Positions 1 to 12,100 of a DNA stretch of 64,000 nt are shown here, piece after piece. The stretch comes from Symsagittifera roscoffensis. Lineage: Eukaryota; Xenacoelomorpha; Acoela; Convolutidae. The position numbers and the translations under genes were made by a program. Where the stretch lies: positions 89,195,845 to 89,259,844 of the forward strand of contig NC_087062.1 of assembly GCF_963678635.1 (NCBI RefSeq), written 5' to 3'. The notes under the pieces are model-generated. The model searched no databases. It saw only the letters and a list, made by a program, of their open reading frames with translations, and was not told where the DNA came from. How positions within the stretch are numbered: position 1 is the first letter of the stretch; each line of letters opens with the position of its first letter.

Positions 1-596
1 CAGATATCTTGCATTTTTGACATTCATGTAGTGATTATGTATAAAGAGATTTCTATACCTTCCTACATTTTAAATCCATCCACTCTCGGTTTATAAGACC
101 CGTCCGTCAGGTTTTTCTTTTGTTCTTCGTTTTGTAACTTCAGTTCAAAAATAGCTCTTCCTGTATAAGCATACTGACCCGGTTCAGTCTCATGTTGAAA
201 TATAGGGCTATGAATGATGTCTTTTGGTTATTGGAGAATCAATTTCGCCTCGATATTGCTTCATACATAAGGCAAATTCGACAATTTGACTTTGGCTGGT
301 TTAGGGTAATTGTTCTTGGGTTTATGGGACCTTGAAAAGCATCCCATGGGAAATACGATCCTGTTAAGTAGAATAATTCCTTCGCTTTTGATGCTGGTTA
401 TAAATTGCTCTGCTTCGCAGGGAGCAATAACCATCAGTGTATGAAGTTTGCGGTCATCTTTTGTCACAATTATTATTTTCGAGATTGTCATCTTCTGTTG
501 CATTGTTATGGGGAATTGTTTCAGTATAAAGGAACCACAACTTCGCATGCATGCGCCAGGTTTTCAGCTGACTTGACAATATCTTTGGGGCGATGG
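1..596. other. No supported gene
   Basis: I see no coding region, RNA gene or clear repeat in this stretch. Short ORFs occur on both strands but are low-complexity or have no recognisable motif. Confidence 0.5.
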
Positions 597-716
597 TTTG
601 GGGTGATGATTTGGGGTGATGCTTTTGGTTATTTGGATTTGTTTTGTTTCTTCAGTCAATTTTTTTGCTGTTAGCCCATTTCTGAATTTTGTTTTCGTTT
701 CAATTAGCACTTCATG
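597..716. repeat. Dispersed ~120-bp repeat, copy 1
   Basis: This block, starting in a duplicated ggggtgatgattt motif and running through a TTTGTTTTGTTTCTTC stretch to GCACTTCATGA, recurs in the same orientation at 4192-4310. A related GAGATTYCNGTCAG tail follows both copies. The two copies bracket the LINE remnant at 1.2-3.8 kb. It could be an older repeat in which the LINE and a MITE sit, or terminal repeats of an unrecognised element. Confidence 0.6.
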
Positions 717-727
717 AGCACTTCGGT

Positions 728-815
728 CATAAGTATCATAGTAACTGAGGTTTCAGTCAGTAACTGAGATTTCAGTCAGTAATTGAGTATCATAGTAACT
801 GAGTCCCTTCATCAC
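728..815. repeat. Short imperfect tandem repeat
   Basis: Imperfect direct repeats of about 20-22 bp built around GTAACTGAG(G/A)TTTCAGTCA; the phrase ATCATAGTAACTGAG appears twice. No coding content. Confidence 0.55.
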
Positions 816-1197
816 GTATTCCAGTCAAAATCCTTGGAAGTTTCTAGATATGGAAGTGATAATGGTAAAAGAAGATGACAAATGTTGAAGTCTTTTTCAA
901 TTAGAATTGATACGGCTTACGTTTCTTCAATAAGAACACGCAATTTGTCACAATTAAAAATAATATACAAGTGTTACAAATAAAAAATTTCGTCGAAAGT
1001 TCTTTTGTTATTTATTGTTCCCAGTACGCAAGCCTCGGTTGCATTCTGTATTGCCAGGGAGATTATCTGTTTTAAAAAGCTGCCTGCTCTGGGTTCCTCA
1101 GTGCATATGATTAGGTTCTTACAAAGCTTGCTCAAAACAAAACTAGCGGTTGAAAAATATATCCATCAACTACAAGATCTTTATACTTGTCATTTTT
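816..1197. other. No supported gene; 3' flank of LINE
   Basis: AT-rich sequence beyond the 3' end of the minus-strand LINE remnant. It may contain the LINE 3' UTR, but no boundary or poly(A)-like tail can be placed. Confidence 0.4.
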
Positions 1198-2427
1198 TCA
1201 CTCTTCCGCTTCAGCGGCAGCCGTACCAGGGTTGCAAACAGACCCGGCATTAATCCTAAAAGAAGCTAAGGAGTCTGCTACCGTTACATCCCAAAAGAGC
1301 TGCTTACCAACAGCCCATGGAACGAGCGTCAAACTGTCTGGTCGCTTCTGATGGGCCCTGTAGAGGTGTCGTGGTTCTGAAACAGACGGAATGAGTGTAG
1401 AAGATAAACTCTGCTTTATCAGGGCATTCAGGTTTGAATGCCTAGAGAATCTCCCTGCACTTTTGAGGCAAGAAAGACCATGCCAATCATCCTTGGTAAC
1501 GTCTTTTCCGCACATGCATTTATGCCGTTCGCATATTTTTGAGCTTAATCAACGTCCTATCGCAATTGTGAGTTGTTGGTTCGACAGTTTTAACGTTAAA
1601 TTTTTGCACGGGATGACGTTCAACCATTGGGAGCCAAATCTATCTTGGAACGCGTTGAATCTTTTCACGTCCGTTGGCTCGAGTCGTAAAATCAAGTCTG
1701 CAATTTCGCTGTCAAAAATTGGCTCTGTCCAATTTTTTTGGATTTCATTTTCCGGAACCATTTCAATTTTCCAAGTTCAAACCACCGTTTAAGCGCATCA
1801 TCATAGGTTCCATCTACATGCTCCAAATCAAAGATTTCGCTCAAGGCATTTTTTGCTCCTACTGTTGAGGCTAAGAAAGCGGGTAAAGCGAATAGACGAG
1901 CGGAAGAAACGCCCAAGCCACTTGTGGCTGCCGGGAGAACTGCTTGTAAAAATTGGTTATCATCCATTTTCACATTAGCGACCTTGCATAACGAGTTTCT
2001 TAGTAATTTGTCGTAGCGTTCCAAAAAATCATTTTGCAAAAAACAAGGGCTCGTACGCAAAAAATATAGAAGTTTTTGCATGCACAAGCAATTTTTCAGG
2101 GTGTAAAACCATAATGGGCGTCTAGTTTGTCAATGACATCCGAAATTTTTCCAAGCTCCTTAATTTTTTCGTCGAGCAATTCTTTTCGGTAACGTTGGGC
2201 GATTGGAGATCCTAAAATGAAGAGTTTTTCTTTTGTTTTTATTTTTTTGGGCATATTTTTCGAAATTGTTTTAAAATTGAATTATACTCTGTACTCGTAG
2301 TCGGTCCCAAAAAACAAAGATCGCACTTCTCAGTGTTCAAACTCATTCCGTAATATTGTTCCATTTTCGGAATGTTTTTAAGGTCTCAGAGTACCACCTT
2401 ATAGTCGTCGGCTAACTTTCCGTCATC

Positions 2428-2979
2428 TCAATACCAGATGTTAATTTCCGACTCCAACTGTTTGACTAGTGTCTGAATTGTTTCCGTACAAAGGGTTGGG
2501 GCTTCAGGATCACCTTGCTGAGTTCCGTTTTCTGACATTATGACAGAGCTTCCGTAAAAAAGGTAAGTAGGTTTACTATACGCGCAATGGGTGTAATTAT
2601 ACAGTTCGGGGCGATTTGAATAAACATGATTCAGCATTGTTTCTCTATTTAAAGAGTTCTTAAAATTTAGTTTTAAAAGAACAGTGCATTTTGGATTGTC
2701 GTCGCGTTCAATTAAGTTTCGAAACGAGTGTGCAGCTATTTCTGCTCCTCGTTTGGTACCGCATCCTACCTGTACTTTTACGAAAAAATTTTGTCGCTCA
2801 GAGAGGGCCTTGCTTCCAGCGCATTTAGACGCAGTACGTCTCAGCGTGTTGCCTATGGCAATCGGTCTCAACCCTCCGTCTATCTTTATGAGGGCGATAA
2901 GCTTTGCGTCAAAAAAGAAAGGTCTTAGGAGTTCGGGTATTTTGCCATCTCCTATGAGGTTTATCAGCTTAGTCAGCAA
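2428..2979 (-). pseudogene. LINE reverse transcriptase fragment, stop inside motif C
   Basis: RT motifs are visible in order: LRPIAIGNTLRR (motif 2a/fingers), LLKLNFKNSLNRE (motif A, with Asn where the catalytic Asp is expected), and SENGTQQGDPEAP (motif B). The ORF ends at NIWY-stop; the next codons are DDGKLADDY, so the terminator replaces the residue before the Asp-Asp pair of motif C. Both the D-to-N change and the stop would abolish polymerase activity. The C-terminal half continues in other frames to 1198. Confidence 0.8.
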
Positions 2980-3311
2980 TTTCAGAAAATTAAGTCCTGC
3001 ACTGCCATTCAGTTTACTAACAAAAACTTTAAAAATTTGAGGAAATATTTTATCAGGACCGGTTGCTCATCCATTCGGAAAGGACATTATCGCTTTGTGT
3101 AGGTCGAAATCGGTTACAAAAATTTATCTAAAGTTTCTGGATTTGGAGCTTCAAATTTGGCTTGCTGAGGGTGCTTAGACAACATTTTTTGGTATTTATC
3201 AGTTGAAAAAAAACGCAATTTTGTCATCCGAAGCAGCAAGCCTTATTCCTCCCTTTACATTTCCTTCATCGAGCTTACTACTTATTAGCTTTGTTCTCTG
3301 CTCGAGGTCAC

Positions 3312-3821
3312 TCAGAGGCGGGCTTGAAACTTAAGGATGCGGTTTTGGAAGTGATACGTCATTTGCTCAATTTTTTGTTTTTCAAAAAGCTCATGCTTGT
3401 GGTCTGATTGCGTCCACTTTTTTTCGGTTGCTCCAAAAAAAACAAGAACGACGATAAAAAAAATTCGCCAATTTGTAACATCTTTTACATTGTGGACGAT
3501 GTCATTTGTTTTGTCCGACAGATTTTCCTCCAAGAGAACACGCGAGTCTTTTGGTACTCTCTTGAGTACTCGGACATTTGAGATGGCTGTATAAACATAA
3601 TTGTCTAGCACTGAATCATTACCTATTGTTGCTTTTTTAACAGATTTTACATCAACGAATAAAGGACACTGAAACCATTGGGTTTTCTTAGGTTTGCTAA
3701 GAGAAATATTTACACAACTGATATGATACCATTTAGAACAACAGTTACATCCAATCCATTTTATCAGTCCTGAAGGTTTTAAGCAATCTTTGCTTGTACA
3801 CTCTTTGTTGTTTTTCCTCAT
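3312..3821 (-). pseudogene. LINE N-terminal ORF with PHD-like zinc finger
   Basis: This 169-residue ORF starts with C-x4-C...GC-x-C-C-S-K-W-Y-H-x2-C and then W-x-x-C-P, the spacing of a PHD/RING-like finger. Such a finger heads some invertebrate LINE proteins, where it may bind chromatin or RNA. The ORF stops at 3312, but the same protein can be followed to about 3130 in another frame (DLEQRTKLISSKLDEG). It is therefore a frameshifted upstream part of the RT protein rather than an independent gene. Confidence 0.65.
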
Positions 3822-4013
3822 CTCGACTCAGCATCAGGGAAAAAAGGATTTTGACTGGACTTTAGGGGACTGAACTAACCCATGATAAGCGTTTAGTGGC
3901 AATTATATAAATCAGCAAATAAGAAAAAATAAAAGACAATTAAATTATATTAAATTTTTAAATCCAATTACAAAAATCAAAAACAAGGAACAATCTCACC
4001 CGAGCTCAGTAGG
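3822..4013. other. Short AT-rich spacer
   Basis: No ORF or repeat is supported between the 5' end of the LINE relic and the MITE. The 5' UTR or promoter of the LINE would lie here. Confidence 0.4.
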
Positions 4014-4191
4014 TCCAGCGGTGCACCACCAGACTCTTCAAGCCAGTTCCAGTTTCCCACCTCCCCACAGAAAGCCACTTGACAGACCTGTCTCTAAGAG
4101 CGCGCTCCACACACAGGCAGAAACATAAAACAAATCTATTTAATAAGTTTATCACAACAATTAGGCTAAAAGTCTGGTGGTGCACCGCTGG
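4014..4191. mobile_element. 178-bp MITE-like element with perfect 21-bp TIRs
   Basis: Positions 4014-4034 (CCAGCGGTGCACCACCAGACT) are the exact reverse complement of 4171-4191. The internal 136 bp has no coding capacity. A convincing target-site duplication is not visible, so the superfamily is not assigned. The right end abuts the second copy of the dispersed repeat. Confidence 0.75.
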
Positions 4192-4345
4192 GGTGATGAT
4201 TTGGGGTGATGATTTTGATTATTTGGATTTGTTTTGTTTCTTCCGTCGATTTGTTTGCTGTTAGTGCATTTCTGAATTTTGTCTCCGTGACAATCAGCAC
4301 TTCATGATTAATTGGTAGCTGAGATTCCGTCAGTTGTTGTTAACG
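4192..4345. repeat. Dispersed ~120-150-bp repeat, copy 2
   Basis: Same orientation as, and readily alignable to, 597-716, including TGATGATTTGGGGTGATG, the TTTGTTTTGTTTCTTC stretch and GCACTTCATGA. The 5' end is truncated exactly at the MITE terminus. Confidence 0.6.
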
Positions 4346-4528
4346 CATGACTTAGTTTTACTCGTGGGGGGCAAAAAAAGCCTTCACCCGGATATACTTG
4401 AAAAAAAATTGATTTTTCTCTTTCAAGGTGATGTTGAATGGTAAATTGAACGTCTTACAAAGACAAATGATTAAATTGAGTTTTCAGTATTAAAAGGAAT
4501 GTGGTGGATCAGAGTATGTCGTCTATAA

Positions 4529-4838
4529 GTCATCGTCAGCCGTCTCCCTTGATCTGGTCCTTCTCTGGGGGTCAATGAAGGCGCCGTCAGTCGTCACCCT
4601 CTGGTCTGGTAGTTCTGTGGGGTCAATGCAGGAGCCGTCAGCCGTCTCCCTGCGGTCTGGTCGTTCTGTAGCGTCAAGGTACGAGCCGTCAGCCGTCTCC
4701 CTCTGGTCTGGTAGTTCTGTGGGGTCAATGTAGGAGCCGTCAGCCGTCTCGATGTGGTCTGGTCATTCTGTGGCGTCAATGCACGAGCCGTCAGCTGTCT
4801 CCCTCTGTTCTGGTAGTTCTGTGGGGTCATTGTAGTTC
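4529..4838. repeat. 51-bp minisatellite, about six units
   Basis: The phrase GCCGTCAG recurs at 4583, 4634, 4685, 4736 and 4787, exactly 51 bp apart, with a first unit detectable near 4535. Alternate units differ consistently (GTAGTTCTGTGG versus GTCRTTCTGTRG), giving a 102-bp two-unit higher order. Because 51 is divisible by three, the minus strand stays open as a 17-residue peptide repeat (LTPQNYQTRGRRLTAR-like). I regard that as a by-product. Confidence 0.85.
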
Positions 4839-7800
4839 TCTTTCAAAATGTAGAAATCAGAAGGCAAAAACATCAACAATATTGCACGTGCGTTTTTTTA
4901 GCACGTTTGAACGGCGAAATTGTTTTTTATAAATATAATATTGATTATCAACAATTCGTTTGAAGCACGTCAGCGAAAGCTTTCATGTTGGTTTATTTAA
5001 AAAAGAATCTGAAAAATAATGGTCTCGCAGAATGTATCTCATCTACACCTCCCTCCAACACATACAAGCATCTATTAGGTTTTACCCTTTTATTTTTTTC
5101 CGATCATTTTTTCGTTCTCAAATGAATTTTTTCTTAATTTTTTTGAAGTATATCTCAAATCATCCTATTTTTTTGTTTCCAATGAAATTTGAAAATGCTC
5201 TGTGAATCGTCCTATTTTTACAAAGTAAGTCGAACAGACAAATTATTGAATGAATGGAAAATTTATTGCTCAGTTTTTCGATTGCCTGATAGAGAATGAT
5301 AAATTCAAAATCAATTGTCTAATGTTTGATTGAATGGAAATAGAAAAGTTTTATAGTTTTTTCTTGATCTTACTTATCATTTTTTTTTTAAATGTATAGT
5401 TTCATCTGCTGAAAATTGTTCGTTCTGGCATCAACAAGAAACTAATACTAAAGCAAAATCCTATTTTTTGCCTAATTCTAATTTTTTATTTTTTTACTAA
5501 CTCTTATCTTGCAGTAAATTGAAAATAAAATCGCTGCAATTGTTTTAGTTCTCGATTTCAATTGTTTTTGTTTTATAGCCTCATATCCAAATTGTTGCAA
5601 AAAAAAAAAATTTGGCGCGATAGGTTTGAGATATGAATGGTTCTCACATTATTGGATTACGCTTATTGAGCAACCATTTGAACGGTGGTCAGTCAATAAG
5701 CAGAATGGTCTAAGAGCAGAATGAGTCCAAGAGTGCGAAGTGACGCGTTAATGTCGTCACCTCGCAAGGCTTAAGAATAACTGAAAAATATCAACTTTTA
5801 TAAGCTAATCGGTAAATTAATTATCAGAAGTGTCAATAATACCAAAGCAACGAATTTTTTATGCATAATTTCAGCAATATAATCAAAAATTTAAAAACAA
5901 CCTAATAAAAAAAAATTAATTGCAATTTGTCAATTCATGCATAATTTAGTCGTTTTCTTGGTATTTTTTACGATTCTAATAATTGTTTTATCATTTAGCC
6001 CGTACAAACTAATATGAGTCAATATTCTTTTGTTTTTCTGCTCTTGGACCCATTCTGCACTTGGACCATTCTGCTTATTGCTCCGCCCCCCAATTGAACA
6101 ATGGTATGCAAATCAATTGAAGAATGGTAACTGCTTGTTTTAGAAATAGCTTAGCGTAAGTCGACTTAGCGTCCTGCGATTTATGATAGGGGAACTTTAA
6201 GCTTCTCATTACGTTCAACAATGGTCATGAGATATCTGGATTTTAAATTAAATTACCCCTGGTTGATTTTTGAAAGAGTTTTTGGAGTTTTGGCATTTTT
6301 CTATTGCATTTAGTCTCTCGCATATTGATTAAATGATTAAACTAATTAGTGTTTTTTCTTAAAATTAGTGTGATTTAGGACCCCTCTCTCACACTGCCTT
6401 TTTAGCGGGACCCCTCTATATCCCACTTGTACCCTGCGAACAAAATTTGTCAAATTTTACTCAGAGCAGACATAGCTAGTTTTATAGAAAAAAAAATTCC
6501 AACTAATATAACAAAATAATACAAAATATTGTTTTGAGATATTTTGTATACTAATCAGACAAAAAACCAACCAGAAGCTGATTTTTCTAAGTTTAGCTAA
6601 GCTATGACTATGTTCCAATATGTCGTCACCAAGTTTTTTTCTCATAAATTTAGGGACCTCAAAGAAATATCGGAGAAGGCCGATTTTAGTACATTGTCTG
6701 TTTCAGTAGTAAATCAGATCCCCAAAAATTATTCGAAATAGTTCTCCAAATGGTGAGAAAAAATTTGCAAATCAGATCAAATAGTCACCGCTATAAGAGC
6801 AGATGAGACGAGTAGTTACGGTTTTTTTACCATTCATTGACTAATGTGTCATGGCATAATCAAAACCAAAGCAAACAAGACTGCTCGTATCAGGGCGAAG
6901 CCCTGAATGTCCCGACTGCCTTTTAAGGTTTACGGAGCAGTAATAACATTAAAAAATTCAATGAATTAAAACAAAATGAAAAAAAAATTTTTCTAAAATT
7001 TGAGTTTTTTAATGAAAATCATCCACCCACACGCCCTATAAAGTACAAAAGGATAGATTTTGCTCCTTGTAACAAATCAATTATGGTAAATGAACTTCTT
7101 TCAACCAATTTGGAACGATTTCTGAGACGGATTAAATCTCCGCTTACGCGTTAATAGCGCGAAATATATCGCGCGTTAATTGTCCCAAATTGGCCAAAAT
7201 GGCAGCCTTTAAACCCCCGTAACTTTACGAAAAATGATCACAGGTAAAATATCTTTTCAAATTTGAGCTCAGGACAACAATACCTTTTGAATGATATAAA
7301 AAAATTCCGTCAAAAATGGCTAGTTAAAAAGTCGAAATTTGTCTGAAGAAAAAAAAACCCACCCCTGAAGAAAAAAAAAAGCACAAATATTCCGTTACTT
7401 TCGTATCGAAAGTCGGAACAACAAGGATAACCGGTTGCTGTGCAAGTAGCTCAGACTGTTCCGACCACACTCGAAAAACTAAAAAAAAAGGTTTTGTCTT
7501 TTTTCTATTCAAATTAGCGTTTTTTGTGCGTAGTGTGATGAAAGAACTATACAAGGGCGGTTAAACTTAGTAAACTAGGCTTAATTGACAACAGTTTACT
7601 TTAAAAATGAATAATAATTTTCAAACATTTTAAATGTCTTTAAATTTTGTCTTATTTTTTGCACAACTTTTTATTAATAGTCACTGAGGCGCTAAATGGA
7701 ATTTCCAAAGCTAGTTTCTGATTAGTACAATCACTTTTTTTTAGCCTAAGTGTCCAACGTTACTCAATATAAAGACCACTACTACTCGATCGTTTTAGCA

Positions 7801-8560
7801 TAAAGCTCCAATAGTTCAAACCGGCTTTTCTCGACACTGGGACAAATTTTGAATTTTTTTGTCGTCTGAATTAGGACTGAAAGGGGTTTATTATGATAGA
7901 TCGCTCGACCTAAATGACACCCAAAAACTTAGTTTCTTCCCCTTTTCATTGATCAAAACAACATAGACAGCCAGTTGCTGCGTAAGTAGCACAAGGATGT
8001 TCTGATTGAAGAAAAGAAATTCAAACACAAAAAAGTCTTTTTGAAAGCGAACTAATTAAACTTTTTGTAGTTTAAGTTTTTTGTTCAATTTTTTCAGAAA
8101 AATTGCTTTTGAATTAGGTGAAAAAACAAGAAAGAGCGGTAATAGTTTAAAAAACGTTAAAATATAGTGCTAAAGTGCTGCTACGCCCTAAAATTTGTTG
8201 CTTTTGGGATAATTCTCATTTCGCTCTCTTTTTTTTATCAGATCCAACTAATGTTTTGGGTGAAGCCCAGTTTTTTTTGAATGTTGAAGTTACGTATTTG
8301 ATCCCGCATTAGTACAGCAAATTCAAAAACCATTAAACAGCTACCTCCAGCATGAGCCGGGGCCCTAGTTACCATTATGTTAAGAACATTTTTTGCCCTG
8401 CTAAGGCCTACTGTTCTTTTCTAGGACCTTATACATTTTTGCATCTTTCCTGTCTCTGAAATACTTTAATAATTATCATGGGTTGCAAAGTAATTTCTTG
8501 AGTACTATGATGTATTTGAGTAGAAATTGCAGCTATAGTTGGAGTGTCTACTAGTCAATT
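4839..8560. other. AT-rich intergenic region
   Basis: No gene is supported. The stretch holds one fold-back element (5694-6080), a small CGCG-bounded palindrome near 7156-7180, and two diverged copies of a segment containing GTTGCTG(T/C)G(C/T)AAGTAGC, near 7432 and 7973. Short ORFs here are biased to A/T-rich codons and carry no motif. Confidence 0.5.
5694..6080. mobile_element. Fold-back/MITE-like element, 40-bp inverted arms
   Basis: The 40 bp at 5694-5733 and the reverse complement of 6041-6080 match at 37 of 40 positions (shared core GACCATTCTGCTTATTG). The AT-rich interior of about 300 bp has no ORF. A clear target-site duplication was not found. Confidence 0.7.
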
Positions 8561-8926
8561 TTAGGGGCTATGAAGCCTTCCGGGGCTGCGGTTCCTATGC
8601 GGATTGGGTGGTCGACCTCGAGGCAAATGACCCTTCCCTCTATTGCCCGGTTTCATCACTCCGCTGAATATCAGCTTGTTTCCATTCCAGTGTCGTTCAG
8701 TAATTATAACTCCATCTGGAACTTGAGCTGACCAGTACATCCGGATACCAGCGCTTCCCTGACTGGGTGGCGGTCTTTTGTTGTATTGCGTGTTTGTTGT
8801 AGCCCACACTTTGACATAGTTTCCGTTGTATTTAAAGCAAACTTCATTTCGCTCAAGTCCGTTGCAATCGAAAACAATTATCCACTTATTTCCTTCTTGG
8901 CGTATTCTAGGACGATGTTGGTATAT
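8561..8926 (-). CDS. Small alpha-crystallin/Hsp20-like protein, paralog a (partial)
   Basis: An open frame of about 121 residues holds W-I-I-V-F-D-C-N-G-L-x-R-N-E-V, V-K-V-W-A-T-T, a PPP linker, Y-W-S-A-Q-V-P-D-G-V, then a basic tail (HRNRSPGRLHSP). It aligns by eye with the two paralogs at 9178-12325 and 15654-16064. Strand order and spacing resemble an Hsp20 fold (strand, x-D-V-x-G, E-(I/V), loop, L-P-x-x-V). Such proteins hold unfolding clients; that role is inferred here. There is no in-frame Met. The frame opens after a TGA at 8933-8935, and an AG at 8927-8928 could be an acceptor, so a first exon is probably missing or unrecognised. Confidence 0.55.
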   Translation of the reverse strand: MYQHRPRIRQEGNKWIIVFDCNGLERNEVCFKYNGNYVKVWATTNTQYNKRPPPSQGSAGIRMYWSAQVPDGVIITERHWNGNKLIFSGVMKPGNRGKGHLPRGRPPNPHRNRSPGRLHSP

Positions 8927-9177
8927 CTTTATTCACAAATTTGAGTATTTTTGGCTTTTCTGTTTTACAGTTTATGAATAAATTTCACTTTTTTTCAGTT
9001 TTTATTGATAAATACAAAACAATTTTAAAAATTCTGGAAATTGTTTTCTTTGCTAGAAGAAAAAACTTGTGGAAAATGTGGAAAATCTTGATAATTTTTG
9101 AAAGCAAAGTTGAGTTGTTTTGATTTCTAAGCATCTGTTTTTCATTGGTCTTATTGATTGTTGCGCGCTCTTTTTAT
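8927..9177. other. Spacer between paralogs a and b
   Basis: AT-rich; nothing coding is supported. The 3' UTR of paralog b and the 5' region of paralog a should lie here, both genes being on the minus strand. Confidence 0.4.
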
Positions 9178-12100
9178 TCAAATTTCATCAGGCGGTTTTT
9201 TCTGTGGCGATGGTTTGTGCCCATTTTTGTGTGTGTTATCGTCTTTAGGACTCTGACGTGGTCTGCTTGCATTTGGACTGTGGTGGTCCCTACGATGACC
9301 GTGTACTTTTCTAGTTTGGAACAGTAAAAGCATGTCGCCCATCCATTTTTGAATCATGTGATGCTTGTCTGCGTCTCGAGGAACTTTCACCTCTTTTCTG
9401 AAGATGACCCCCTCTGTGTCTGCGTTTGGAGGAGGTCTTTCTTTGAACCTAATTTTGAAAGCATGAATGGGTAAATACACTTTTTTAACCCTTGAGATGC
9501 ACAAGTGTTTTGCAACCGGGACTAGACTTTTGCCCGGTTAATAACTTTGTTCACAGAATGGTGAACATTGAAAATGACAAATAGGCGGGTCTTTATATAC
9601 GGATACTGTTTCACTGGACGCTATATAGGTGCTACTCATCTGTTACGGTAAGCTTTATTACAAGGTAATTTTTGTCATTGCATGTAGATGTTTTGGTAGA
9701 TTTTGTGGGTGTCGGCTCTAATGACGTAAATTTTTTCCGGCTTTTTTTCTAATAATTTTCAGTGATATTAATAAACTTGTGCGATAGCAATTGTGTTGCA
9801 ATCGCGTGTTAGACTTTTTTCCCTAAATAACTTTGTTCACTGGACTAATCTAATATATAAATATGAAATAAAAAAACACTAAAAAAAACGTTTTCTTTTC
9901 AAGTTTTTTTTGCGTTTCTCAAAAGTAATGTTGCTCAAAACCTTTTTTTTGAGCGCTCTCAAAGTTTTTGAGACTGGTAATTAGTTATTGAGATTTTGTT
10001 ACATGTTTTTTGTTTAATGTTTTGATGGTTTTGTTCGTCAACAACTGCGTGTTTTTGATAGTTGTTTTATTGCTTTTTGAAACGTAGGAGCTTTTAAGGT
10101 ACGGATTTTTAAACCCAATTTCAAGCATCATCCATCGTAGGGAGTGAGATGATACCATGAAATTGCTTGATTTTTCAGCGATTTTAAATTACTCCCAGAA
10201 AACGCGTACGGATATGATATCACTCGTAAGGTTATGATTGAGTGTAACACAATATTAGGCCATTTAATGCATGATGCAGATTTCAAAAACATTATAATTT
10301 CCTCAATCCAGAAAAATAATTACCCTTGCGCTAAGCAAGGGTATTGTAATCAGGTACTAGGCTTTTTCTGTTAAAGAACTTTGTTTACAGGTCTCATCTT
10401 CTAGACTCAATCATCTACTGGGCCTTTCTGTTGCAATGGAAAAATTTTTAGCATGCTAGTTTTTTTAATAACCCGGCCTAATCGAAGTTTGTTTTTTATG
10501 TTGGTTGTAATTTTACTAAGTCGATTTGTTTAAAATCCGTTTTTTTTTTATTTTGTCTGTTTTTCGGCTGAATAGATTTCGCATTATTTTATGTTTTTAG
10601 CGGTTTTTCATTGCCTATTTTGAGGACCGAAAAATTTTTGGCGCGGGTGTGATCTGGGGGAAAATGGAGTTTTTTTTCGGTATGAAGATTTTCTGCTCAG
10701 ATACTCTCGGTTTTGTTACCACTTGGTAACTAAAATTTCGAATTTTAGAAACCATCCGGCGCATCTGGCATAGAGCTAACAAAACTGCTTGAAACGGCAA
10801 TTTATTGTGATTTGAATCCGGCCCGCACCTGTTTTTTTTTTGGTAAACTACAGTTCTTATCCTTTTTCGAACTATTGTTCGTCTGTGAATTTTTGTCGGC
10901 ATAGTTCCCGTAGCCCATTTTTTTAAAGTTTCGGTTTTCTTGCAAGTTTCTGCCACAGCCATGCTTGAAACGACAAAGCCCGGTAGTTAGATGTCAGTCG
11001 ATGCCTGTTTTTTGCGAACTGAAAATTTTCGGCTAATCTAGATTTTTGTTTTTCTGCTTAATTTTTTATCGTCTTAGTTCTGCAGTTGGGGGGATTTTGT
11101 TGCAAACTCGACTTCCTTTTAGCATTTCGAAAGCGTGCTCCTTGTATTGTTTCTTATGATACTGGTATTTTTTGTTTCGGATATTTTGGAATTTCGTTTC
11201 AATTTTTTTTTGACAAAAACGATTTTTGAAGTTTTTTTCCATTGTTTTAATTTTGTTCCGTTTGACTTTAATCATAGTCATTCATTTTTGTGTCACAAGT
11301 GCTTCTAGGCTCAGTTTCGCCTTTGTGTTTAAAAACACAGAGATTTCCTTTTTTTAGCCAAAAGGAAGAAAATTTTTGTCAGAATTTTACTAATTAGGTT
11401 TTCCAAGTTGTTAAGAGAAAACTTTGCTTTTAAAAACCGAACCACATCAAGTTGATCTCAGAGTCAAGAAAGAGTTAAGTTAGTTGTTTCATCTCATTTA
11501 GTCTAAAAAGCAAAAACAACCAACTGTTTTTTCCTCAGCACTGGAATTTTTTTAAATTTTTTATTACAAATCGCTCGAATCACGAGTGAAAGGATCTCGC
11601 TACTCAACGCCAATTAACATATTTTTGTACTGCCTGAAATCACGTGTTCTGTTAATATAAAGTTCCCTCCTCATATTCTTGTGGTCTTAACAAATACTTT
11701 TTTACGAATTTTATATATCAATGCAACTGATTTGGTTCCGTTTATGTTTTTTTTTTGAGATTTTTTCTTTCGCTCAAAGTATCTTTATCTTCTGAAAACG
11801 CGTCTTTGGTTTTGCCAAAAACTACGATTGTTAGGAAACAGAGTTTGATTTTCATAGCTATTATATAAATGGTTTTGCTCAGATTTTATTCTAGCCCATA
11901 TTTTGTTTCTTCGATTGGATCATTAAAAGTGTCTAGAAAAGTCTTGTGAGGACGAACAAGCCGCAGAAATCTCCCAAAAGCTGCAAGCGCCTTCACAACA
12001 ACAACATAAGTCTTGTATTACAATTAGATTAAATGAACCACGCACAAGGTTTTTTTTGCAGTTTTTTTTTCGAACATAAGACTAGTTTTTTTTTCAAACC

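Larger units (their letters stand above)
1198..3821 (-). mobile_element. Degenerate LINE-type retroelement with PHD-like finger
   Basis: Reading on the minus strand, pieces in several frames follow the order expected for one non-LTR retrotransposon protein: a Cys/His PHD-like finger (3821-3700), a linker (to about 3130), a reverse transcriptase (2979-2428), a thumb/connector ending in LLYFLRTSPCF (around 2060), and a C-terminal domain with HGLSC..SAGR..RH and the Cys residues seen in this RT family (1515-1198). Several frameshifts and stops interrupt it, so it is dead. I see no AP endonuclease domain. Gene-free flanks lie on both sides. Confidence 0.8.

Noticed and set aside
4594-4830. Repetitive 78-residue ORF on the minus strand
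   Set aside because: It coincides exactly with the 51-bp minisatellite; period divisible by three explains the open frame.
10615-11281. Two Lys/Arg-rich minus-strand ORFs
   Set aside because: They lie in the intron of paralog b, lack recognisable domains and convincing splice sites, and have a composition expected of AT-rich DNA.
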